Shown here: positions 25,497 to 35,887 of the stretch, piece after piece | Layout of the letters: each line of letters begins with the position of its first letter | Position numbering within the stretch: the first letter of the stretch is position 1 | Origin: Clitopilus passeckerianus | Taxonomy: Eukaryota > Basidiomycota > Agaricomycetes > Agaricales > Entolomataceae | Direction: 5' to 3' | Assembly (NCBI GenBank): GCA_944990035.1 | Contig: CALYLX010000055.1 | Location: 1-64,000, forward strand | DNA: 64,000 nucleotides | Translations under genes and position numbers: made by a program | Notes under the pieces: model-generated | What the model was told of the DNA's origin: nothing | Seen by the model: only the letters and a program-made list of their open reading frames with translations | Databases searched by the model: none

Positions 25497-26773
25497 CTAG
25501 AGATTAGGATGTATTGCAGCAATCATTGCATCCCCAATCTCGTCTTGAAGTAGATCCATAGTTGCGCTGTCTCGATCCAATGTCCATTCATATGCGTCAA
25601 TCAGAAGAGCATCAGTCAATGGCACATAACGAAGTGCAAGCACACGGATGATATTCGACACCCGGGAGATTGCTGCACGCGTAGAGTCGTCAATTTGCTG
25701 TATGCAATACGTTAAGATGGTAGTGAGAAGATTTAATAATGACATGACGCACGTCGTTTTGGTTCGAATACACTGCTTCTGCATCGAATCCTTCTTCCCC
25801 CTCTTGTTCGTTTTTGTTGACGTGTTTGCTAACCCATATGTATCCATTCAGACCCAGAATGAGATCCACGCCGCATGGTAAAGAGATAAAATGGGATTTC
25901 AGGCGATGAACCAAAACTGGTGGGACCGTGACAAGCTGTCCATTGCGCAACTGATAGATTAAAGCCTCCTGTCAATCATTCATAGTAAAATTATCATATA
26001 TGTAGAACTCGCCTTTCCGTACCTCAACGATCGGGTATGAAGGGACATGGCACCATCAGAAAAGAGAGCTTGGACCTCGGCCACTAACAGATCGCCCTCC
26101 TCGAAGAACGTTCGCATTTGCAATTCGTCACTTTCCAGCTTGCGGCGCTGAGCGGAATTATGTTAGTGCCTGAAAGAAAGGCTGAAACTTGAGGCCATTA
26201 ATCACCTGCACACCTCCTGGAAGGTTCACGGACGAAAGCATTAAAACTGCATCTTGGCGAGAGTTGGCGTCAACCTTCCAACGTCGCGGTTGAACCTATC
26301 AAAATCTGGATAAACAGATGAGCGTAGATGGGGAGGAAAAATCCTACCTCTGTTATTCTTCCTACGACAAGATCTCCGACCTCTGGGTTGTACCTGCTGG
26401 ATTTCTTAGCTTCCGTTCGAAGAAAAAGAATTCGTGTATTCCTTGCCTATTGCTTATCGCTCTAACGGTAACGAGTCGGTTTACACGTTCAATTGTACCT
26501 GCGACTGACGCAACTATGTCCTCGCTATCCACATATGTCCCATGTCCTCTAGATAGACTTGGTTAATACTAAAAGGGAACACGGTTTACTCGATGTTGGG
26601 TACCTCATGAATGACTGGGTTGATGTCAAGCTCTCGCCGGGTACAGTCAACTTAGAACCATTGCCGTCCACGAGCATTTCGTCGTCCAAGGCCATGAGCC
26701 CATCATCAATATCTGGATGGGATCGAGCGACGCCGTATTCTTGTTGCGAAGGGAAGGAGGTGAATGTGACCAT
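25497..26773 (-). CDS. rrp4: exosome complex RNA-binding subunit Rrp4
   Basis: A multi-exon gene on the minus strand. The ATG at 26771-26773 gives [17 protein letters not shown]. The family N-terminus follows: [16 protein letters not shown] joined to [14 protein letters not shown]. The S1 RNA-binding domain contains [15 protein letters not shown] and [22 protein letters not shown]-like domain then shows [19 protein letters not shown] and [11 protein letters not shown]. The order and motifs match Rrp4 (EXOSC2), a cap subunit of the 3'-5' RNA exosome that threads RNA into the catalytic ring. Length, about 310-330 residues, is normal. The C-terminal exon carries a long helix ending in AAIHPNL. 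It is convergent with the preceding acidic-tailed gene, with only 47 bp between stop codons. Confidence 0.93.
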
Positions 26774-27864
26774 ATCGACAATGTTTGACTGCAAAAAGTT
26801 TGGAATCTTCTGAGCAAATGTCCGTATTACGTAATCTTTTAGCCAGGACTTTGAGAGGGCAGGTGCCTCAACTCAGGCCAGGCCGCTTTTACAAAAGTAG
26901 GCCTGCTGCGTCAACAATCCTGCCACGCGTGGACCGGAGCCTTCAGTTGAATACGAGAAGTTGATCGAGACCAGGATGAATGGATTGTACCCAGACCTCC
27001 GTTTAAGCTCCTTTACCACATGAAGCCTGTCTCTTCTGTACTCGGACTTGACAGAATTCGACTCGTCTTTTTATCTTGCAAATACCTCAGATGACAAGAT
27101 CAATTACAGCTAAGGGCTTCTTTGACATGTTTCCGTTGTCTTCGGGGCCGTCCTTACACGGCTCCAAAAATTCAGCCACTGCTGATTGTCAGCGAAACCA
27201 AGAGGTGTGGCGTAATCCCCGTTTCCCGCCCAACCCACGGCTTTCTGGTCCCGCCCCGGTCTTTCATTTTTTGCAACGGCTGAGAGGAACTCCTCGCTCG
27301 AGCAGTGCCCGGCGGTTGGACAGGTCAGGGCCGCAAGCTTTCGGTTTTGAACTCAGGGACTTTCACATACCTCTTGAATCCCCCATCAAATCAAGACATC
27401 ATTATCATTGGTGATACCAATGACCGTTATTAAAGTTTCCAAGTTTGATGGCCAGTTTCCTTTCTGAGTTTATGTCGAGTTGTCAAGAAAGAGGAGACGA
27501 GAAACTGCTCGGATGAATGTATATGTATACACGACGAACCAGGTAAAAAAATTTTGCCGCCAATAGGGTTTAGCAAGCCGGCGGACACGTAGAACGGCGT
27601 AGATTCAGAGCTGGCGCAGCATCTATGATATTGGTCTAGGAGTAAGCTGATTATACAGTGATGGATACAGTATTGCTATGTCAACGACAGTGAGGTGGGT
27701 CCGTAAGTATGGCACAGGAAAATACATTATGGGCGACAATATATAAGAAGTAGGAGTGGGTTACTTTTATATGCAATAATTCTGGAAATGGGCTTAGGAC
27801 CGGGAAAGAATGGAGACAAAAGAGCGAACTCACAAATAATTCAAACGCGTTATGCGTTTACACC
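26774..27864. other. intergenic, no supported gene
   Basis: About 1.1 kb upstream of Rrp4 and downstream of the MYND gene. A 112-codon plus-strand frame at 27076-27414 is Pro/Arg/Ser-rich and resembles random GC-rich sequence. The rest is likely promoter and 3' UTR. Confidence 0.45.
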
Positions 27865-28600
27865 TTACTTATAAGCGAGGAAGTAGGCGGAGAGTGCGGG
27901 AAGGTCATTGGAACCAGCGTCCGAGTAACCCTGTCGTCTTGAACCGTTGTATTTCAGGACGACAACCGGCCCACACCAAGCCTTTGGTGCTGCGCCCGAG
28001 GTTATGTGGTAAATGGCGCGGTTGATGGGGGCGCCTTTCTGGAGACAGGTGGTAGAGTAAAAGAGCTGAAGGGGGAATCGCAAAGGTTCGCCGTTGAGTC
28101 CTTGAGTAAGGACAATACCCTCAGTCTGGCCATCGGGGAACAGCGATTGGACCATGGGGATGGGGCATAGCCCCTGAGAAGGCTTGTGGGACGGTCTGCA
28201 GTTAACGGTGACAATTCGGGGACGTTCTATCGGCGTATCGGGTTAGCAGTGAAAGACTTCCCATGAAGCCAAAATAAACAAGTACCTTCTTCAGGAGAGA
28301 AGAAAATGGCGGACACAGTGATATACTGTGGCTCAGCAGGTGGGGGCGTAGCAATCATATTGTACCCGTTGTTCGTAGAAGCCGCAGGGATGCATTCTTT
28401 ACGGTGACGAGCCCAATCCTAGAGTAGCGGCAGCGAAGTGTCAGCTTATGAGGTCATCCTGACATTCGTCTAGGGTCGTCACTCACAGTATGAAGGTGCT
28501 CTGGCGAACAATACCATGCACTTTGGCAACGGCTGCACCACATTGAAGTGGGCCTGCAGCAAACAGTACAAGGGTGGTTGATAACTGGCACAGCTTGCAT
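27865..28600 (-). CDS. MYND zinc-finger protein
   Basis: The model starts at ATG 28598-28600. Its N-terminus is a MYND finger split by an intron: CTVCCRPTSMWCSRC, AWYCSPEHL, then WARHRKEC. Splicing restores the cysteine and histidine pattern. A phase-1 intron follows IFFSPEE. The C-terminal exon encodes a domain with INRAIYHI, GPVVVLKYNGSRRQGY and the ending ALSAYFLAYK, which I know from small MYND proteins of mushrooms. MYND fingers bind proline-rich partner proteins. No SET domain is present, so this is not a methyltransferase. Total length is about 200 residues. A specific function cannot be given. Confidence 0.8.
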
Positions 28601-29269
28601 GTCGGAAAGAGAGAAATCGAGGTACTCGAGAGACGAGGAATAACTTGGGTGGATGGTCGAATTCTCGTCAAAGGATATACACGTTTTATAGAACGTCGGT
28701 TGCGCTTATAGCTGGTGAGATGATTGTGAGAAGCGAATTCATGAAACCCGTTCGGAAGGGCTGTTGGAAATCGCGATCCTCTTTGAGATCAGGCACAAGA
28801 CAAACAGGTTGCATGACACAATGGACTCAAAGTTGTGGATACCACCGAAGGGAAAAAATATTTCAAAGCCAGGAAAATCGGGATCAGAATCCCAAGCCAG
28901 TCACATCAACGGTTACAGGATTGTTTTCCCTTTTTTGAGGGGTGATCAATCTGGGTAGCGATCCTCTGTCCTTGGAGGGTTGTCAGGTCCCCGCCTTGGG
29001 AATCGTCGACATTTAATGAAAGTAGGTATCAGCGTGAAATATCCCTGGTTTTGCCGTGGTCCACAGGAGTTTTGTTATTGCAATAAATTCATCCTGGTTC
29101 TGTTCGGCCCCTCCATATTCAAAGGGTTTGAGGGGAGTTCCGGAAGAATTGCGATTTACCAAGTCGAGTTAGTGGCGTGTTTAAGCCGGCCGGCCCCAGG
29201 CGCCAACTTGCACTAGGATGCCGCCGGACCCGTCACACGAGTGACAGCTGTCACGCACCTACTTTCAAG
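28601..29269. other. divergent promoter region
   Basis: Lies between the start codons of the MYND gene (minus) and Y14 (plus). The only frames are short and lack motifs. Just before Y14, at about 29232-29253, the sequence GTCAC-ACGA-GTGAC-AGCT-GTCAC contains three half-sites in alternating orientation. Confidence 0.4.
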
Positions 29270-29974
29270 ATGTCCGACGATGAGATGAATATTGACGAGG
29301 GTAAGTTCCAGTTGCTGTGGTCGGAGAGACGCGCTTTAAAGGTGCATTTTCTTAAGTGGCTGCTGGTGGTGCCGTTCGAAGGCGCGGAAGAGGCTTCCAA
29401 AACTCCGGTGAGTCCATTCAAACCACCAGCAGCGCGTTCTAAGTAACATGAATACCAGGTGGCAATAATGAAAGCGAGACCACGGCAGAAACTACGTACG
29501 ACCGAGTAGAGCATGCAAAAGACACAGACACCCGGGCTGCCCGATGTATGCCTCCTCAACCTCTCTCTCATATTTGTGCTCAATCTCCACCACCAGCTGT
29601 CGAGGGTTGGATCGTCCTGGTCACTAACGTACATGAGGAAGCCACTGAAGAGGACGTGCATGATAAATTTGCCGACTTCGGTGAAATAAAAAACCTCCAT
29701 CTCAACCTGGATCGTCGGACTGGTTATGTCAAGGTCAGACCCACACCAGGCAGACATCTTTTATTGCTAACTCTAGCTCCTCACCCAGGGATACGCGCTT
29801 GTTGAATATGAAACCATGACCGAAGCTCAAAAGGCTATTGACGGCGCATCTGGATCACAATTATTAGAACAAGAGATTCAATGTGACTATGCCTTTGTTC
29901 GACCTCCACCCTCAGGCCCAAAGAAAGGTCGTGGTCCAAGGGGTCGCAGCGCTAGTCCAGGCCGTAGGAGATGA
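29270..29974 (+). CDS. Y14: exon-junction complex protein Y14 (RBM8A)
   Basis: Five exons (29270-29300, 29357-29407, 29459-29545, 29597-29733, 29789-29974) give 163 residues. The start is [11 protein letters not shown], then a basic stretch [12 protein letters not shown] typical of Y14. One RRM covers residues about 60-140: [16 protein letters not shown] (RNP2 region), [20 protein letters not shown], then GYALVEYE (RNP1 region). The tail [17 protein letters not shown] is the usual Arg/Ser end. The second exon was chosen with acceptor CTTAAG because it restores the conserved basic stretch; a later AG breaks the frame. Y14 binds Mago in the nucleus and marks spliced exon junctions for export and mRNA decay. 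The intron density of this window fits active use of that pathway. Confidence 0.95.
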
Positions 29975-30253
29975 TGTATTGTGCTCTACTTGTAGACCTA
30001 TGGGCGATTATTTTGTACTTGATATCAAAACCATTCCTGCTGCACAAAAGTTCGAACATGTGTGTTCTGCCGAATTGGTCCAAAGTTTGTCACCGGCTTT
30101 AGGAGCAAACATGAGCCCACACGTTGGAGGCCAGTGCGTCGCGTTCTTCGAAGTGGCTTCGACGTGCTGCTGCCTCCCGGCTCATCTCTGCTTGGATTTT
30201 CAAAGGATCTACCCCATCCGTTACTTGGCTTTATTCTGACCTGAATTGACCCA

Positions 30254-31234
30254 ATGCCAAAAGGCCCTCAAGCTCGCTCTAGTGAGAATATTGAACTAGT
30301 CTCCAACCCAAGGCTAATGAAGAAAGCAGATGATGACTCTGAGGCTGAAGGCAGCGGCAGCGAAGCTGGAAGTGCCCCAGATGAATACGAGATTGAAGAG
30401 ATTCTAGACTCGAAAAAGGGCTACTTTGAAGGGGTACGCGCCTTGAACGACTGGGCTTGACACGCTTTTTGAACGCGTCGGATTCTAATTTACAGGGGAA
30501 AATGGGCTACTTTGTGAGGTGGAAAGGCTACGGTTCCGATGAGAATAGCTGGGTCAATGAAGACGATGCTGGGTACGCGTTTTACTCGTCCACATGTTGT
30601 CGAAGTCTGTTCGCTGACTTTCAACCTCCCAGTAATGCAGACGCCCTCATCGCCGACTACTGGGCAAAGCAGAAGAAAGGAAGGAAAACCGAAAACACGC
30701 CTAAACAGGCAAAACCCAGAAAATCAGGTCCAGGAGAATCTCTAAGCACCACGAAGAAGCGCGGCCGAAAGTCCACAACAGCTGCCTCCTCCGACGCAGA
30801 CATAGAAATGGAAGAGTCTAGAGGTGCCAAGAAATCCCGGAAGAATGGCGCTGAGAAACGCGAAACGGCCTCGCCTGGGATGGATGAAGACGTGACATTC
30901 GGCGATATGAGCAAGTATAGAGATCTTGACAGCTGGGAAGACCTTGTCCAGAGTATTGACACAATTGAACGTGAAGACGATTCAACTTTATATGTCTATT
31001 TCAGGCTGTAGGTGCCGCATCTCCTTCATTTCAACAACTTACTCACCACCCTTCAGTAAAACTGGTGAAAGAGTAAAGGAGCAATCTGCCGTTTGCCGTA
31101 GGCATTGCCCGCAAAAGGTGCGACCTCTCATTCTGCGTTGCAGGGCCTTGTTGAAAGTCCAACGTGCACAGTTGATCACCTTCTACGAAGCCAATCTCCG
31201 CTGGAAGACTGCGTCGGAACATGACGATTCGTAA
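30254..31234 (+). CDS. HP1/Swi6-like chromodomain and chromoshadow protein
   Basis: Starts MPKGPQARSS, then an acidic Ser/Glu stretch and a chromodomain at residues about 45-95 (EYEIEEILDSKKGYFEG joined to KMGYFVRWKGYGSDENSW). The aromatic cage residues that hold methylated H3K9 are present: Tyr of YEIE, and Trp and Tyr of RWKGY. A basic hinge with KKRGRKS and KKSRKN follows. The chromoshadow domain contains SWEDLVQSIDTIEREDD, LYVYF, KTGERVKEQSAVC and LITFYEANLRWK. The last intron is 31118-31171: the frame is open through it, but removing it joins CPQK to LITFYE as in the family. HP1 dimerises through the shadow domain and builds heterochromatin. The gene follows Y14 by 280 bp on the same strand and shares a window with a Sir2 deacetylase. 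Confidence 0.93.
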
Positions 31235-31260
31235 ACATGCTATGTACACACCCGTCCTTG

Positions 31261-31614
31261 TCATTTCCTCTCTGGTTTAATCTTGTAATCTTGGGTTGCG
31301 TGCCCTCCTGTCTCAGCCTCTTCCGGCACTTTTGCCCTATGAGCACATACCAATAATCGATTGGGTTCTAAACGGATATGTGCCAAAGACACCGAGAAAT
31401 GGTGACAAATATCATTCAAGCCTGCCATATAGGTCTCCTTGAAGCCCGGCGCATTTCCTTTCAGGTGTCCCCTTAGCTTCCGTCCAAAAGGGACATAGTT
31501 CACCCACCAACGCCACGCGAGATATCGCACGGTTCCGCGTCTAAACAGGCCAAAATCTTCCGCTGCCAGGGGGGGTCGGCTTGGGTCGGCTGCTCTTTTC
31601 CCTCCGCCCAACAC
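31261..31614 (-). CDS. hypothetical small protein or last exon
   Basis: An open frame of 117 codons rich in Trp, Arg and His (YLAWRWWVNYVPFGRKL, TYMAGLNDICHHFSV). It ends 27 bp from the HP1 stop in a tail-to-tail arrangement, which is a normal gene spacing here. It has no ATG; a TAG in frame just upstream overlaps a possible splice acceptor, so a first exon would have to lie further upstream. I recognise no family. Confidence 0.25.
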   Translation of the reverse strand: MLGGGKRAADPSRPPLAAEDFGLFRRGTVRYLAWRWWVNYVPFGRKLRGHLKGNAPGFKETYMAGLNDICHHFSVSLAHIRLEPNRLLVCAHRAKVPEEAETGGHATQDYKIKPERK

Positions 31615-33517
31615 CTACGATCAAACGTGACTATCCATGTCCAGAGCTACAGCAATGTTTCGGTCAGGGTCACGACAACCTTTAATTATGATAGCGAGGC
31701 ACCTTAACTGGTTCAGCTCAGGTCCGTCACACACCCTCTTGCAGCCCTGCTCGAGCTCGTGAGGTACAGCTGTGCAGATGATGCTTCATGATCTATCAGT
31801 ACACGCAGTCTTTTCTCATGTCGAATCATTCTTAGTCTTTGACTTCGCAACGCCCTCGAGCTATTCAAACCCTATTTCTGAAACACTCGAATAGACCGGA
31901 CGGGTCCTCCGAGGCGTTCGGTATCCTCTGTCGTTGCAGTTTGCTGCGATACTTTCAAGAGTTGGAAATTAGCGACGCCTACTCAGTGCGAGTGTTCGGT
32001 AACCATAATATTGGGGGAAATGGTTTGCCTGGAATTCGGTATACACGCTGAGTTCGCGGACACGTCACAAGCCACACTAGATGATATTACATCCACCAGT
32101 AATACGAAGTTACAGCGCTTGTGGAGCAATTTCGCCAACATTCCTAAACCTCCGTGAATACGATTCACTCCAATCCTGCAGAGGCACCCTTTGGTTCCAG
32201 GGTAACCTACCTTGATTGATCCTGCCTCCCAAGATTGTCAGTTTGCTCCCAATCACACTAAGAGCTCACTATGTACTATGAAAGGCTGAATGTATGGTCG
32301 TCATGAATACTGGATTTACAGAAGATGGGACTAACTATTTTCGTCGGTCGAGGGCTCGGCACCACGCCATGTGGGTCACCCTGACTCGGAGGGCTATTGA
32401 ATCTCATTTCCATCACGATCTATGCTGGTCAGGATCGACGAGAGTGAAATCCTAACCTTGTTAATGACGAGATTCGCACGAAAAGTGCAAACATAGAAAT
32501 TGACTATTGACGCGTAAGCCCCGAAGGGATTGCTTGGGTGGTGTATCTGAGTTCCCTCTACTCCAACTGTTCGTGTGTCAATGTCCCAAGCGAAATCCCT
32601 CCCACGGCTGGTTGAGGCGCTTGCACACGAGTAGCGAGATCTATCGCGGCTGTCGGTGGTGTACCTAACCCGGAGTTCCCTCCTGAAAGTCAAGGCTTAT
32701 CTGCTTCAAACAACGGATTTGTCATCGCGCCACAACGAATTGCGCTGATGTGTCTAAAGTGACAGTACGCCCTTGAAATTGGAATTCTGAAGTAGCAATC
32801 TTGCTGACGAAGTCAAGGCCGAAGGAGGACTCCGCTCGACGGTGCAACATTATAGCCTATACTGGCGAGATGTTCACTCAAGTGGACATTGACGACCCAT
32901 CGTCAACGATGGCCACATTTCCCCGCCCCAACGGCAAACATCTACCCCATGGGGAACAAGTTCTTGCTCTGCAACGACCGGTGAGGGAAGGTCGGCACAC
33001 AGATTCGACCTATCTACGGGAGAGATGTAGAGGATCCGCACGTTCATTTCTCCACCTTAGCAACTAGGGACACCAGATTCCCAGCATAGTGGAGTCAACC
33101 GCCAGGTCAGATGCTGATTGCTCAACCAGACGCATGCATATTTGCTTCCGTGTAGATGCGAATTAAACGGCCGAGGATACTTCGAGGCGTGCCTACTTTA
33201 AGGAAGGAACTTGTTCGACAAGATCTGGATATTACAACTGAGCCAGGTAAACAGCCTTTAGCGAATTGAAAGGAGTGGAGCTTGATAGATAAAACAAAGC
33301 GCCATTGTGATGAAGAGGCACAGCGCAGTCGTAGGGAACGGATCGCGAAATCATCTATGAGCCAACGGCAACGGCAGTCTTGCAGAGGGAAGCAGGAAGA
33401 ATGACGAAAACATGAGAAAGCAGTGCAGCGAGACAGCGACGAGTTCGAAGACATAGAAAAGTGGAGTAGTTGTTAAAACGTCCGGATAACGTTCGTGCAG
33501 GAGTGAGCCCTCAGCTC
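31615..33517. other. gene-poor stretch
   Basis: About 1.9 kb with only short frames (at most about 110 codons, none with a motif). No tRNA, repeat array or transposon feature was seen. Confidence 0.45.
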
Positions 33518-35503
33518 TCAATGCAGAAGTAAGGGGTCATCAGCACCATCGTCTTCATTGTGTTCCTTCATACCCCAAGTACCGATGCCCTTCCCGAGAA
33601 CGTGATCAGCCCTCCAGTTCTTTATCCCCTTTCTCTTCTTGCGGCGAGGCACCACAGGGGATGGAGGGGATGCGACCACCCATGCCTCATTGAACCCTTT
33701 CCCTTTGAGATTCAACTCATCTACATCAGCATCGACCCCCGAGTTGCAAGCGGTTTTCTCATTCGAATCCAGACCTGGAAGTCCACGTTCTTCGTTATTT
33801 GACGAACTGGATCCCGATGGCGGGGTCTGAGGTACTGAGACCCGTGGGCGAGCAACCACCGTATCGCTTCTGTTCCTCTTGCGACTCAGCCCAGGAGCCT
33901 GTACAATCGTCCCGCTACGAGTCCTCGTGCCTGCTGGTGGGCGAATCGGTTCCGTCTCGGGCCTGCTGAAATCAGACGCACGGATGGTGTCTCGACGATG
34001 CCGACCGCGAGGCTTCTTTTCAATGACAGGTTCAATAGAGGAGAGTCGAGCAGGCGAGGCTAGAAGGGGTGCATCTGTTTTCTCGGACGTCTGAAACTCG
34101 ACGAAGTGTGATGGAGAAGTTAATGTACGCGCTTCTTTCGAATAGGCGAACGGTTGAGCTCCTTAATCAAAGATCGACAAGAAGAACATACCGTTGTCAT
34201 TACCGAGGTCGAGGCTAGCGAGGAGGTCTTCTATGACCCCCGGAGCCGGAACACTAGCGTCTTCGATAGTCTCCTTGGCCGAGGCTATTTTGGAGCCTAA
34301 TTTCAAAGTGCCGAGACCTAGCGAGTCTTGATCATTATTTGTGTCCAGTAATTCTTCCGCATTCCTTGCCGACGGCCAACTATATGCGCGTTTCAAGGTC
34401 GGAGGAGAAATGAGGCTGTCTGTAATCCATGTGGCATCGGAATATTTATCGAGCCCCGCCACGAATTCTTCATCTGTCAGGCTGTTGAGCAAGTTTCGAT
34501 CCCTAATGGGCGTGGAGATCCCCTGGATATCGTCAAAGAATCTCTCGTCATAGCTGGAAGTAAAGGATAACTGAGAAGGAGGTCGGTTAAAGTCGATCTG
34601 AGGTCCTCGAGGAAAGTTTCCGCTGAGATCGAAGAAGGAGAAATCGCTTGAAAGGCCGTCTCTAGCGTCAGTGACCTGGGTAACTTCCCAGAGAGAAGGG
34701 TCTGGCCGAGTACCTGTAGCACTCGGGGCAGAGGGACGTCGGTTCCTCACAGATTCGACATCCACAGGGATATGTGTAGGTGAATTAGTCGCGCTCTGAG
34801 CGATATTGCGGCCTTGATGAGCGGCAGGAATGTTAGGATTGAAGTGCGTATCAGACAGTGCATGCCGAGAAGTAGCCACAGCAGATCCCGGAGGATGATG
34901 AGGACTTGAGGGCCGAGATGTGAAAGGGCTGGCGAGGGCAGTATATGCGGCAGATTTCCTGGGAACAGCTCTAAGTTTTTCTGCCCCACGGAGGGAGCTC
35001 CTCGACGACCTCTTGCGAGTCAATGCAGGTTGGGAATTCTCTTTAAGCTTGGAGGAGCTGGTAGAACGGGAGATCTTCTTGGGCTGAACTACTTTTGTAG
35101 GCGACAACATGTCCTTCGGCCCCAATGATACGCCAGTTGAATTCGATTTTCCAGAACGAGGCAATAATCCAGACGCAAGGAGGGTAGTCTTCTCTTGAAA
35201 TGGTGTATATGGCTCAGGTTGATCTTTCTCCATGGCTGGCTGAGCTGCTTCGGGCTGGGCTACAGTTGGACCTTGAGGTTTGTTGGGTAGATCCTTCGAG
35301 GCCATGGTGGTCGAAATAGACTCCGATTTCGAGCCTGAACCAGCGTTTGATCCTCTAGACCTCTTTTTCATCCGCTTTTCCATCTGTTCCTTAGAAATGT
35401 AGAGTTCTGGATCGGTTAGCTCCTCAAGCGGCGATGAATTGGGAGGGGATAACGGCCGCTTCTTCGTTCTTCTGTGAGCGTATGTGAGCTGTTTGCCTCC
35501 CAT
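33518..35503 (-). CDS. Ser/Pro-rich disordered hypothetical protein, probably nuclear
   Basis: Two exons (34192-35503 and 34134-33518) give 642 residues. It is mostly low-complexity Ser/Pro/Arg with several basic clusters that could act as nuclear signals (RRTKKRPLSPP, EKRMKKRSRGS, VVPRRKKRKGIKNWRADH). Short conserved-looking stretches lie within it, for example SFFDLSGNFPRGPQIDF and NLLNSLTDEEFVAGLDKYSD, which may be binding motifs. No globular domain is recognised. The acceptor of its single intron is a tandem AAGAAG, so two products differing by one residue are possible, both in frame. The C-terminus ends in an acidic patch, EHNEDDGADD. It could be a cell-cycle or chromatin regulator, but nothing proves this. 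Confidence 0.8.
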
Positions 35504-35887
35504 GCTTGATGTTCAAACGTAGAATGAGGAGAGCTAGGTGGTCAAATATCCATGAAGATGAATGGGTGAGTTGAAGAGAGAAGAAGTGGATATATGACGC
35601 CACTGGAATCAGGTGTTTGACACCCGTTCCCATTGGGCTGAGATCACAACAAGCGTCGAATCAACGGGCGGTAGATACCTTCCCCTTAGAGCCGACTTGT
35701 TACACAGGGGGCTCATGTCGCAGAATACTGCACACTGAGCTACGAAGCCATACTTCAGATGATATTATGCAAACGGGCTTAGATCAGGATGGCATGCCGG
35801 CAGGTGGCCACCGAGATATGTAGATAGTATTTTTGAACATCTGCTTGCGCCTTGACCAACGACAATTTGTAGTTCATCAGACTTTAT
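35504..35887. other. intergenic
   Basis: Promoter side of the gene ending at 33518 and 3' side of the TPR gene. No frame of interest. Confidence 0.4.

Noticed and set aside
31118..31143. 26-bp intron in the HP1 gene
   Set aside because: Too short; a 54-bp alternative ending at 31171 restores the family sequence.
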